Origin: Chitinophagaceae bacterium
GTDB lineage: Bacteria; Bacteroidota; Bacteroidia; Chitinophagales; Chitinophagaceae
Reading direction: 5' to 3'
NCBI GenBank assembly: GCA_017307755.1
Contig: JAFKGQ010000005.1
Location: 62,001-126,000 of the forward strand
DNA length: 64,000 nt
Both the position numbers and the translations under genes were made by a program. A model generated the notes under the pieces. That model did no database searches and was not told the DNA's origin. It saw only the letters and a program-made list of their open reading frames with translations. Shown piece after piece: positions 45,414 to 52,816 of this stretch; the first letter of the stretch is position 1, and each line of letters begins with the position of its first letter.

Positions 45414-46904
45414 TTACATGTGTGCCACAGCGTTGAACCGGAGGAGTGCATCTTTATCCGTGATAGGGGCGTCGGGGTGTATCTCGACCTGGTATTGTAT
45501 TGTCGAGGAGAGTTGGGGAGGTGGATTTTGCCAATGGACGAGGTTGTCCAGGAGCAGGAAGGGGTCAAAAGAAAGGTGGAGCGTCCTTATTTTTCCGTCG
45601 ATATAGGTTTGTGCTGCTGAAAGCTCAAAGTCCAGCATGCCTTGCAGGTAAGGTATGTTCAGCTGCTGTTCTTCCAGGAATTTGGCGAACCGGAGAGCGC
45701 TGGCGTAACCGAAGATCTCGGATTCATGGGTGGCGCAATAGTCCTTCAACAGCTGATGGAATCTTTGGGTACCCATTTGGAGTTTTACCAGCCGGCAGGT
45801 CATTTTCAGACCGCTGACCAGCATAGAAGCACGGAATTCGAAGATTAGGTTGCGGATGATGGCGACGCCCGGGTCCTGTAATAATTCGTGTTGTAAGGGG
45901 ATGTCCTCGTTGCTGCCGCTGTTGGCGATATTACCCAGGGCGAATTCCCATACCTCGGGGATCAGGCTATTGTCAACGGGGCGCCGGCTTTTTATTCTTT
46001 CATATCGCCGGCGGTGGGCCGCCGTTGCATTACGATGGTCCCAGATCTTTTTCATGGCCTCTAGTTGCCGTCGCAGGTCACTCTCTGTAAAACCTTGTCC
46101 AAAGTAGTCCGGCAGCACTTCAAATACGATACTTTTCAGACAAGGGAGATCGCGGACGATGGTATCGGTGAGGGCCAGCAATTCCGGGGAGCTGACGCCG
46201 GAATGGGCATCCAGGTAATAATCCTGGTACCATGATCCGCCGGCAAGATGGATCTCAATGATCCTTTCGGCCGGCAGCTGTTGCAGGAGATCGTTTACGG
46301 GCTGGCGTCCATTCAGCTGGTTAGCCAGCAGGTTGTGGAGGTCAAGCAGGATGTAGGCATCACTCTCTTCTGCGATACGGGCTATGAATTCGCCGTCTTC
46401 CATCTCGTCCGGCCGGCATCGCAGGTAGTTAACACCGGTTTCGAATGCAAAGGGCTTGCCTGTCTGCTGTTTGTAATGGTGGATGGCGCGAACGGCTGTC
46501 TCAACGCCCTTTTGATTTTGTAAGGGCGGCAGCAGAAAATTTGTTTGATGGACGGAGCCTTCGGTATTGCAATAGCGATTGAAGCTAAGGTGTTCGCTGG
46601 TGTATATGGGTTTTACGGCATCGATATGCGCATTCAGCGTCTCAAAATGAGATTTTGGAGGCAGCAGGGTGCTGCCAATGGGGAAGCCTACGCCATGGAA
46701 TACCTTGGGTTGGGGCATGGCTATCAATGTGGCGGCGAACTGTGGGTCAAACCGGAAGGAATCACTTTCCGGCGATTCCGTAAACCATGAGGTTTGGGGT
46801 TCAATCTCTACAAGGTCTATATGGCCGGAAAGTGATTGCACAGCTGTTTCCATACCTGGAAAACAAATAAGTCCTATGCCTAATTCATCAACGGGCGAGT
46901 TCAT
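45414..46904 (-). CDS. DUF692 (MNIO) family multinuclear iron oxidase with extra C-terminal partner-like domain
   Basis: A 496-residue protein. Residues 1-290 form the DUF692 TIM barrel known from MbnB and TglH, which modify Cys or Asp residues of peptides using an iron cluster. Ligand candidates are H70 (FHGVGFPIGS), H105 (SEHLSF), E155 (FETGVNY), D188 and N191 (LDLHNLL), H219 (IHLAGG), D232/H234 (DAHSG) and E262 (FEVLPD). The usual DxNN motif reads D-L-H-N. Residues about 290-496 do not belong to the barrel and resemble the separate partner proteins (MbnC/TglI type) that bind the precursor. The start overlaps the upstream peptide gene by 17 bp, implying translational coupling. Confidence 0.85.
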   Translation of the reverse strand: MNSPVDELGIGLICFPGMETAVQSLSGHIDLVEIEPQTSWFTESPESDSFRFDPQFAATLIAMPQPKVFHGVGFPIGSTLLPPKSHFETLNAHIDAVKPIYTSEHLSFNRYCNTEGSVHQTNFLLPPLQNQKGVETAVRAIHHYKQQTGKPFAFETGVNYLRCRPDEMEDGEFIARIAEESDAYILLDLHNLLANQLNGRQPVNDLLQQLPAERIIEIHLAGGSWYQDYYLDAHSGVSSPELLALTDTIVRDLPCLKSIVFEVLPDYFGQGFTESDLRRQLEAMKKIWDHRNATAAHRRRYERIKSRRPVDNSLIPEVWEFALGNIANSGSNEDIPLQHELLQDPGVAIIRNLIFEFRASMLVSGLKMTCRLVKLQMGTQRFHQLLKDYCATHESEIFGYASALRFAKFLEEQQLNIPYLQGMLDFELSAAQTYIDGKIRTLHLSFDPFLLLDNLVHWQNPPPQLSSTIQYQVEIHPDAPITDKDALLRFNAVAHM

Positions 46905-47133
46905 TGCCTACATTGTTAATGTTGGGGAAAACATTCAGCTTTTCATCCACTGCAAAATTGTCTTCGATGATAAAGCGAATGTCACGGCCGGAGTGGCATC
47001 CCAGGCAGCCGAGCTTGCCGAGGACTGTCTGGGTGACTTTTGTAATGCTGTCGAAATTGTAAGCCACGGAGGCGGGAATGGTGACCCGTACCACATTCGA
47101 GGCTGGTACGTGGGTGTTGTCGGAAGTTGCCAT
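46888..47133 (-). CDS. Putative RiPP precursor peptide with CLGCHSG core motif
   Basis: An 81-residue peptide from the ATG at 47133; a TTG two codons earlier is less likely. There is no signal peptide. Residues 1-40 look like a leader (VRVTIPASVAYNFDSITKV). The only Cys residues lie in LGKLGCLGCHSGRDIRF near residues 44-60, and a 25-residue acidic to neutral tail follows. The gene overlaps and precedes the DUF692 enzyme, which is the standard layout for MNIO-modified peptides. The likely target is the Cys pair or nearby residues. CLGCH also matches a heme c motif, but a cytoplasmic peptide with no secretion signal would not be matured as a cytochrome. Confidence 0.72.
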   Translation of the reverse strand: MATSDNTHVPASNVVRVTIPASVAYNFDSITKVTQTVLGKLGCLGCHSGRDIRFIIEDNFAVDEKLNVFPNINNVGNELAR

Positions 47134-47155
47134 TGTCAAACAATTTGAAATAAAA

Positions 47156-47199
47156 TGCCTACTCTTATAACCCTTTTCGGCATACGGGTGCTTACTCTT
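47156..47199. promoter_or_regulatory. Paired direct repeat upstream of the peptide-DUF692 operon
   Basis: TGCCTACTCTT (47156-47166) and TGCTTACTCTT (47189-47199) differ at one base and are 33 bp apart, about three helical turns. They lie 23 and 56 bp before the peptide ATG, as expected for an activator or repressor site. The rest of the 250-bp gap up to the lipoprotein gene holds only the hairpin at 47338-47361. Confidence 0.4.
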
Positions 47200-47337
47200 T
47201 TTTAAGGATTTTCAGCTTGTTCCTCCGGGTAGGGTTTTAGGGGTTACCTTATCTGATATTTACCTGAATGATGAAATTACTATCGTAAGAGGGGAAGGTC
47301 CTAATAAACTGTATCAAGGGAGGGGTATAATACACAA

Positions 47338-47361
47338 ACGTCCTTCGTAAGGGAAGGACGT
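47338..47361 (-). terminator. Hairpin after the small lipoprotein gene
   Basis: Perfect stem ACGTCCTTC / GAAGGACGT with a six-base loop, about 25 bp past the stop of the small lipoprotein gene on the minus strand. Only a short T stretch (TTTG) follows, so its termination efficiency is uncertain. Confidence 0.5.
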
Positions 47362-47385
47362 CTGGCTGAGAGCTGAGGGGATAGA

Positions 47386-47610
47386 TCAATTCTTTTTTGT
47401 ACCGGTGGTATCGCGAGGGGAGCCGGGGGTGCCGCTGGTCAAGGCCTTGGGGTTTATTATGGTGCCGGGTTTTGTGGCCTGGGCTCCTGTTGTATCCCTG
47501 GGGGAGCCGGGTGTTCCCGAGGGGCTTTTGGATGTGCTGCAGGCGTAGAATGAGCATACTGCAGTGGAGGAGGCCAATAGCAGCAGAGGGATGAGCTTTC
47601 GGATGTTCAT
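47386..47610 (-). CDS. Small Pro/Thr-rich lipoprotein with an internal repeat
   Basis: A 74-residue protein. The signal peptide has the lipobox FYAC near residue 24, and the mature part is short, polar and disordered. The unit SGTPGSPRDTTG occurs twice, near residues 31 and 59, separated by a Lys/Pro/Ala linker. No function is known. It stands between the histidine kinase and the peptide-DUF692 operon on the same strand. Confidence 0.6.
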   Translation of the reverse strand: MNIRKLIPLLLLASSTAVCSFYACSTSKSPSGTPGSPRDTTGAQATKPGTIINPKALTSGTPGSPRDTTGTKKN

Positions 47611-47713
47611 AACGATTTTTTAAAATGATGAATGAAAGGGGTTATAAAATTAGCAGACAAAAGGCAATAATGGTGATGAAATACAGGAACAGGCTGGGGA
47701 AATACACGAAAGC

Positions 47714-49549
47714 TCAGGGCGACCCTCTTGAAGGCAGGGCTACGGTGAATTCGGCGCCCTCTCCCGGAGCGGAAACAACGGAAATAGAGCCACCCAATTT
47801 TTCCGCAAATTCCCGGGCAAGCCGGAGGCCCAGACCGGAGGAATCGCTGCGGATGCTGTTCCATTCGAAAATGTTGGCGATGTCGGCTTTGGTAAGGCCA
47901 GGCCCTGTATCTTTTACCCTGAGGAGGATCTTGCTGTTCTCATGGAGGCCTGAGAGGGTGATCGTACCGCCTGCTGGAGTGAATTTAATAGCGTTACTGA
48001 CCAGGTTGCGGAGGATGACCCGGACAAAATTCGGGTCGGCGTCGAACAGGATGCCGGCGCTGTTCTCTTTTTTTAAGGTAACCTGTCTGTCGTCGGCGAA
48101 GGGGCGATGCAAAAGGGCAATATCATCCAGCAACTGATCCACCTGAATTGTTTCGGTGGAGAGGGAGAAATGATCCATCTGGCTTTTGGACCAGACGAGC
48201 AGGTCTTCCATTGCTTCCAGGAGATGGTCTGCCGCGACGGTGAGCTCTTTATCCAATCGCTCCTGATCTTCTTTTTCCAGCAACGCAGGATTTTGTCTTT
48301 TCAGTTCGAGAAAGCTGAACAGGCTGCTGACGGGGCTTCGCAGGTCGTGACTGATGATGCTGATGAGTTTTGTTTTTGTGTTGTTGGCTTCTTCCAGCTT
48401 GTCGTTGATGTATCCCAGCTCTTTGTTCCTCTGTTGTTTATTCCTGTATTCCCTGTACAGGAAGGCTGCGACAAGGAGGATGACGGCGATGCCGGCCATC
48501 AGGGCGTATTTGATGAGCCGTTGGTTGAGCAACTGGATGCGGACCAGGTTGTTATTTTGTTGCAGCAGTAATATCTCTTTCTGTTTTTTTTCATTCTGAT
48601 AACGGGCCTCCATTTCTGCCAGGCTTCGGGCGCTTTGTTCCTGGTAGATAGTATCTTTTAGCCGGAGGAGGTCCTGACTGTATTCATACGCTTTCGCGTA
48701 GTTGCCAAGACCCTGGTAAGTCTTCGACAGATTGTCGTAAGTGTCCTTTAGCAGCTCGTTGGAATGGATATGACGTACCAGCGCCAGATTGCGGAGATGA
48801 TAGTCGAGGGCGCGTTGAAAATCGTGCATATGATAGTAGAGATCTCCCAGGTTACCCAGCACCAGGGCGATGCCGTATTGGTCATTTACTTTTGTCATCA
48901 GCGCCAGGCTGGATTGATAGGCGCTGAGCGCCTGCGGATATTGCTTGAGATCTGTCTGTATCAGGGCAAGGTTATTAAGGACATAGGCCCGGACCTCCTC
49001 GCTGATGTACCGATCGTAGGTATGAATGATCTTATCAAAGTAGCCGAGGGCTTTCCGGGAGCTGTCCTGATCCATATAGATCAGCGCGATGTCATTGAGG
49101 ACCTTTGCGATGCTGGCTGAGTCCCTGGCGGCATATTGCAACTCCAGCGCCTGCTGTAAGAAGCCGGAGGCTTTGGGATAGTTTTTCATGACCCTGTATG
49201 TATTGCCGATGTTCTTGAGCGTGCCACCCATCTTTTTTTTATTACCAATACGTTCGTATACCTGCAGAGCTTTGAAATAATATTGAAGGGCTTCTTCAAA
49301 GCGGCCGCCGAGGTCATTGGAAATGCCGATGCCGATGAGCGAATTGCCTATGCGTAACGAGTCCCTGAGTCTCCCAGCCATATTCAGGCATTCCTGATAT
49401 TCTGTGATGGCCCTGTCATAGGCGCCTGCATTCCTGTCATTGTTTGCGTGTTGAAAGAGGGTATCAAAGACCGCTGTCTGCGCCACCAGCCGGGAGCCGC
49501 AACAGGCAATGAGGAGATATACAGTCAGAAATAAGGTCCTGGCCTTCAT
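47714..49549 (-). CDS. TPR-sensor histidine kinase
   Basis: A 611-residue protein. A signal peptide is followed by about eight TPR repeats in the periplasm (residues about 25-330) and a coiled linker. One transmembrane helix lies near residue 350 (KYALMAGIAVILLVAAFLY). The HisKA box has SHDLRSPVSSLFSF with the phospho-accepting His. The HATPase boxes are NLVSNAIKFT, DTGPGLT and GLGLRLAREF. It sits three bases after the LytTR regulator stop. LytTR regulators usually pair with His_kinase-type sensors, so this HisKA pairing is a little unusual. Confidence 0.92.
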   Translation of the reverse strand: MKARTLFLTVYLLIACCGSRLVAQTAVFDTLFQHANNDRNAGAYDRAITEYQECLNMAGRLRDSLRIGNSLIGIGISNDLGGRFEEALQYYFKALQVYERIGNKKKMGGTLKNIGNTYRVMKNYPKASGFLQQALELQYAARDSASIAKVLNDIALIYMDQDSSRKALGYFDKIIHTYDRYISEEVRAYVLNNLALIQTDLKQYPQALSAYQSSLALMTKVNDQYGIALVLGNLGDLYYHMHDFQRALDYHLRNLALVRHIHSNELLKDTYDNLSKTYQGLGNYAKAYEYSQDLLRLKDTIYQEQSARSLAEMEARYQNEKKQKEILLLQQNNNLVRIQLLNQRLIKYALMAGIAVILLVAAFLYREYRNKQQRNKELGYINDKLEEANNTKTKLISIISHDLRSPVSSLFSFLELKRQNPALLEKEDQERLDKELTVAADHLLEAMEDLLVWSKSQMDHFSLSTETIQVDQLLDDIALLHRPFADDRQVTLKKENSAGILFDADPNFVRVILRNLVSNAIKFTPAGGTITLSGLHENSKILLRVKDTGPGLTKADIANIFEWNSIRSDSSGLGLRLAREFAEKLGGSISVVSAPGEGAEFTVALPSRGSP

Positions 49550-49552
49550 GGG

Positions 49553-50263
49553 TCAGATGTCTTTTATAATTTTTTTTACCTCCTGGCGGTAAGTCTTGCC
49601 CAGGGGCAGCGATTGCCTCCCGATGCGGAGGTCATTGCCGCTGAAGCCTTTTACCTTATCGATGGCTACGGCATAACTCCTATGAATACGAAGGAACTTG
49701 TTTTTGGGAAGCTCATCCAGGAAATTCTTCAGGTTATTGAGCGTAATATAGTTCTTTTCGGCGGTAACGATCTTCGTATAGTTGGTGAGGGCTTCAAGAT
49801 AAAGGATCTCGTGCAGGTAGACCTTGTTGACGGCGGTGCCTTCTTTTATCATCAGAAAATCCTTTTCAAAGCGAAGGCTGTACTGGATAGCTTTTTCTTT
49901 TATTTCGAACAATTCCAGCGTGCGCTGGATGGCTTTGTCCAGGCGTTCAGGATTTACGGGTTTTAGCAGGTAGTCGATGGCGTGTATATCGAATGCGTCT
50001 ATGGCGTATTCCGGGTGAACGGTGACAAAGATACAAGGGGGCGGGTTGGGGAGTGACTTCAGGAGGTCGATGCCGCTCATCAGGGGCATGTCGACATCGA
50101 CAAACAAGAGATCTGTGGTTCCTTTTTTTATAAAGTCGAGGCTTTCCACGGGGTTGTGGAAGCTGGCTACTATTTTCAGGAAGCTATGCCTTGAGATATA
50201 TTCTTCCAGCAGCATTCTTTCCAGCCGATGGTCATCGATGACGACGCATTTCAAATTTTTCAT
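49553..50263 (-). CDS. LytTR-family response regulator
   Basis: A 236-residue protein. The receiver domain (CVVIDDHRLERMLLEEY) has its phospho-Asp in LLFVDVDMP and the late Lys in IDYLLKPV. The LytTR DNA-binding domain (about residues 140-235) has YLHEILYLEALTNYTKI and FLRIHRSYAVAIDKV. The ATG at 50263 gives a standard length. The open frame continues 256 codons further upstream, but that part lies opposite the AraC gene and is not conserved protein. Confidence 0.92.
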   Translation of the reverse strand: MKNLKCVVIDDHRLERMLLEEYISRHSFLKIVASFHNPVESLDFIKKGTTDLLFVDVDMPLMSGIDLLKSLPNPPPCIFVTVHPEYAIDAFDIHAIDYLLKPVNPERLDKAIQRTLELFEIKEKAIQYSLRFEKDFLMIKEGTAVNKVYLHEILYLEALTNYTKIVTAEKNYITLNNLKNFLDELPKNKFLRIHRSYAVAIDKVKGFSGNDLRIGRQSLPLGKTYRQEVKKIIKDI

Positions 50264-50332
50264 GCCTGGATGAAGGTTGACTAAAATAAAGATAGGCAAT
50301 TTTTTGTACGCGTATTGGAGTAACTTTAAAGA

Positions 50333-51205
50333 ATGGAGAGCTTTTCTTCCGTCACGATAGATGCTGATATTCATACCTTGTACAAGTCTGACTTTTACAG
50401 GGTATTGGATTTTCGTTGCAGGTGCACGGATTGCAGGGAATCCAAACCGGAGCATGGGGAAGCCTTTTGTATCAGCTTTGTACGAAAAGGGAATTTCCTT
50501 TTTAATGTTTTTCGCCGTCAGTTGGACTCGTATACGGGGTGTGTGCTGATCTGCAAGCCGGAATATGAGCGAACCATTACCCACACGCATGTGGTACCCG
50601 ACCAGTGTACGATTTTTGAATTTGAGAAGGACTTTTATCGTCAGCTGAAGGAACGTTATGGTGGATCGGGTTTTTTCGGTGACAACGACTGGCATTCCGC
50701 ATTGGTGCGTACCGATGCAGATATAGAATATCTTCATTATTCTGTCCTGCGGATGGCAACGAGCGGCCATGGCGTCAAATTGTTGATCGATCAACTGGTG
50801 ATGCAGATCATCGCGGGCACGCTGGGAGCTATTATAGAATACCGGCCCGATGTACGGATCAATGGCAGACTGAAACAACAGCATCTTGCGACAATAGAAA
50901 CAGCAAAGGACTATATTGCCGGCAACTTTACCCGGGACCTGTCCCTGATGGAGATATCCAATCATTGTTGTGTGAGCCCTTTTCATTTTAGCAGGCTGTT
51001 CAAGATCTTTACCAACACCAGTCCTCATCAATATCTATTATCCATACGGCTTCAACACGCGGCAATGCTGCTGGGTAATAGTGACAGGCCTGTGGCGGAT
51101 ATCGCATTTACGTCGGGATTTAATGGGGTAGAGCATTTTACAGCCGCCTTTCGGAAGAAATATAAATTCCCGCCTGCCCGGTGGAGAGAAGCCCCTGGAA
51201 AATAG
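50333..51205 (+). CDS. AraC-family transcriptional regulator
   Basis: A 290-residue protein. The N-terminal sensor domain is Cys-rich (FRCRCTDCRESKPEHG near residue 28), which suggests metal or redox sensing. A C-terminal double helix-turn-helix (about residues 185-285) includes LMEISNHCCVSPFHFSRLF and DIAFTSGFNGVEHFTAAFRKKY. It is divergent from the LytTR gene. A DinB gene follows 59 bases later, a pairing seen repeatedly in Bacteroidota and Firmicutes. Confidence 0.9.
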   Translation: MESFSSVTIDADIHTLYKSDFYRVLDFRCRCTDCRESKPEHGEAFCISFVRKGNFLFNVFRRQLDSYTGCVLICKPEYERTITHTHVVPDQCTIFEFEKDFYRQLKERYGGSGFFGDNDWHSALVRTDADIEYLHYSVLRMATSGHGVKLLIDQLVMQIIAGTLGAIIEYRPDVRINGRLKQQHLATIETAKDYIAGNFTRDLSLMEISNHCCVSPFHFSRLFKIFTNTSPHQYLLSIRLQHAAMLLGNSDRPVADIAFTSGFNGVEHFTAAFRKKYKFPPARWREAPGK

Positions 51206-51263
51206 CAAGATTTCGTAAGCCTTTTGGATCTTCCACGGATAGTTTTGTTATAAAATATATAAC

Positions 51264-51671
51264 ATGAAAGAGATGCTATTAGCTACTTTGGAAAATTCAA
51301 AGGGTTATACACTAAAGGTGGCAGCGGCCATGCCGGAAAAAGGGTATTCTTTTAAGCCTGCGGGCGCAGGGTGGAATTTTGAAGAATTGATGTGGCATAT
51401 CGCCTATGGCATTGGGTGGTGGGAAGATAATTATATGAGGGGGGAGAAAACGGCGTGGGCGCCTCCGGCGGCAAAGGGCGGCAGGAAGGCTGTGCAAGCG
51501 GCATTGGAGGGGGCGTATAGTCAATTGGCGGCAGCTGTGGACGGGCTGAAGCTCACGGAGACGGTGGTGCAGGGTTTTTATGCGACACTGGACCATATAA
51601 CGCATCACCGGGGGCAGGCCGTACTTTATTTGCGGTGTCAGGGGATCGAGCCGCCTGAATATACTTTCTAG
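51264..51671 (+). CDS. DinB-family protein (paired with AraC regulator)
   Basis: A 135-residue DinB-fold protein. The first metal His is in LMWHIAYGIGWW near residue 46 and the second pair in LDHITHHRGQAVLYLRCQGIEPPEY near residue 110, so the His triad is intact, unlike the DinB at 26263. It is probably a metal-dependent detoxifying transferase or hydrolase induced by the upstream AraC protein. Confidence 0.87.
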   Translation: MKEMLLATLENSKGYTLKVAAAMPEKGYSFKPAGAGWNFEELMWHIAYGIGWWEDNYMRGEKTAWAPPAAKGGRKAVQAALEGAYSQLAAAVDGLKLTETVVQGFYATLDHITHHRGQAVLYLRCQGIEPPEYTF

Positions 51672-51717
51672 GCAATAAATGAGAGGGTTAGCCGTTTGGG
51701 ATTAAACTCCTGATGTT

Positions 51718-52305
51718 ATGCGTAGAATATCTACTCAATCTGCCGTTTGCCTACTCATCTTATTGGCTGTTGCATGTAAAAAGGATTCAAACGGAAAAAG
51801 CGCATTGGATGGCAACTGGGCGTTTACTTCTACCAGTACGAAGGGTACCAGTACTGCTGTGGCAGATGACGGCAATGGGACCATAGAAAAGACGGTGACT
51901 ACTTCCGATTATACCTCAACGAATAATAAGGGTACGGTTTCTATTTCCGGCGGGGTCATGACCTCGAAGGGAGTGTCTTACTCGGTATCTACAACATCCT
52001 CCTATATATACTATGTTAACAACGTTCAACAGAACGCGGGTACACAGGATATCTCCTTCACCGTGCCGCCTTTTAATTCTGCAAGCAACTTTAAACTGGT
52101 AGGCGCGGACAGTATCGTTTTTACGGGAGGAGCTTCCACTATCGGGGGAGCGGCCAGTGGTTCAACGGGGGCTAAATATACTATCAGCGGGAATATCCTG
52201 ACGATGGCAGTCAAGATCGATACTACCTTCGTGGATAACAGCATGGGCTTCCCCATGCAAAAGCATGATGTGGCGACGCAAACCACTGTTCTTACCAGAC
52301 AGTAG
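51718..52305 (+). CDS. Small lipocalin-like lipoprotein
   Basis: A 195-residue protein. The lipobox is LAVAC near residue 20 followed by KKD. The rest is rich in Ser, Thr and Gly with alternating beta strands (LDGNWAFTSTSTKG, KYTISGNILTMAVKID, ending TQTTVLTRQ), as in lipocalin-like outer-membrane lipoproteins of Bacteroidota. The function is unknown. A strong terminator follows. Confidence 0.7.
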   Translation: MRRISTQSAVCLLILLAVACKKDSNGKSALDGNWAFTSTSTKGTSTAVADDGNGTIEKTVTTSDYTSTNNKGTVSISGGVMTSKGVSYSVSTTSSYIYYVNNVQQNAGTQDISFTVPPFNSASNFKLVGADSIVFTGGASTIGGAASGSTGAKYTISGNILTMAVKIDTTFVDNSMGFPMQKHDVATQTTVLTRQ

Positions 52306-52331
52306 TAATATTATTATTTGAACAGATGCCG

Positions 52332-52358
52332 GCCGGGTTTTATACCCGGCTTTTTTTT
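52332..52358 (+). terminator. Rho-independent terminator after the lipoprotein gene
   Basis: Stem GCCGGGT / ACCCGGC with loop TTTAT, followed by eight T. Confidence 0.93.
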
Positions 52359-52386
52359 GTAAAAAAACTATCCTACTATTTTGTTC

Positions 52387-52404
52387 GTACGAAAAATTTC
52401 CTAC
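52387..52404. promoter_or_regulatory. Candidate BlaI-type operator
   Basis: GTACGAAA-AA-TTTCCTAC is an 18-bp inverted repeat with one mismatch, ending ten bases before the BlaI ATG at 52415. The overlapping TTCGTACGAA (52384-52393) is itself a perfect palindrome. The position suits autorepression by the encoded regulator. Confidence 0.4.
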
Positions 52405-52414
52405 CTTTAGTGCC

Positions 52415-52816
52415 ATGAATAAAGGGAACGGGCAAAACAAGCAGCCGGAGCCTACCCGGTCTGAGTTGGAGATCCTTCAGGTATTGTGGAAGCATGGGCC
52501 GTCCACCGTAAGGTTTGTCAATGACAAGCTGAACGAGCAAAAGCGGGCTGTACAGTATACGTCCACTTTAAAGCTTATGCAGATCATGGTGGAAAAAGGT
52601 ATCCTGGAAAGGGATGAAAGCGCCATGAAGCATATTTACAGCGCCGCGGTGGAGGAGAAGACCTTTAAGGGGCTGTTGCTCGAGCGTTTTGTGGATTCGA
52701 TGTATGATGGCTCGGCCACGAGTCTGATGATGCAGCTGCTGGGTAATAAAAAGACCTCGAAAGAGGAGCTGGAACAGATCAGAAAGCTTTTGGACAAGCT
52801 GGATCAGACAGGGTAA
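52415..52816 (+). CDS. BlaI/MecI-family transcriptional repressor
   Basis: A 133-residue protein. The N-terminal winged helix (about residues 10-75) has TRSELEILQVLWKHGPSTVRFV and VQYTSTLKLMQIMVEKGIL, and a C-terminal dimerisation region ends IRKLLDKLDQTG. Family members are inactivated when the partner BlaR1-type metalloprotease cleaves them. The stop overlaps the next gene's start (TAATG), so the two are translationally coupled. Confidence 0.92.
   Translation: MNKGNGQNKQPEPTRSELEILQVLWKHGPSTVRFVNDKLNEQKRAVQYTSTLKLMQIMVEKGILERDESAMKHIYSAAVEEKTFKGLLLERFVDSMYDGSATSLMMQLLGNKKTSKEELEQIRKLLDKLDQTG

Noticed and set aside
46888..47133. The CLGCH motif as a c-type cytochrome
   Set aside because: The peptide has no signal sequence, is too short for a cytochrome fold and overlaps a DUF692 gene, so heme attachment is unlikely.
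47386..47610. The small repeat-containing lipoprotein as another RiPP precursor
   Set aside because: It has a lipobox and a disordered Pro/Thr-rich mature part, and lies 250 bp from the DUF692 operon behind a hairpin.
50264..51031. A 256-codon N-terminal extension of the LytTR regulator
   Set aside because: It runs opposite the AraC gene. The receiver domain begins directly at the ATG at 50263.
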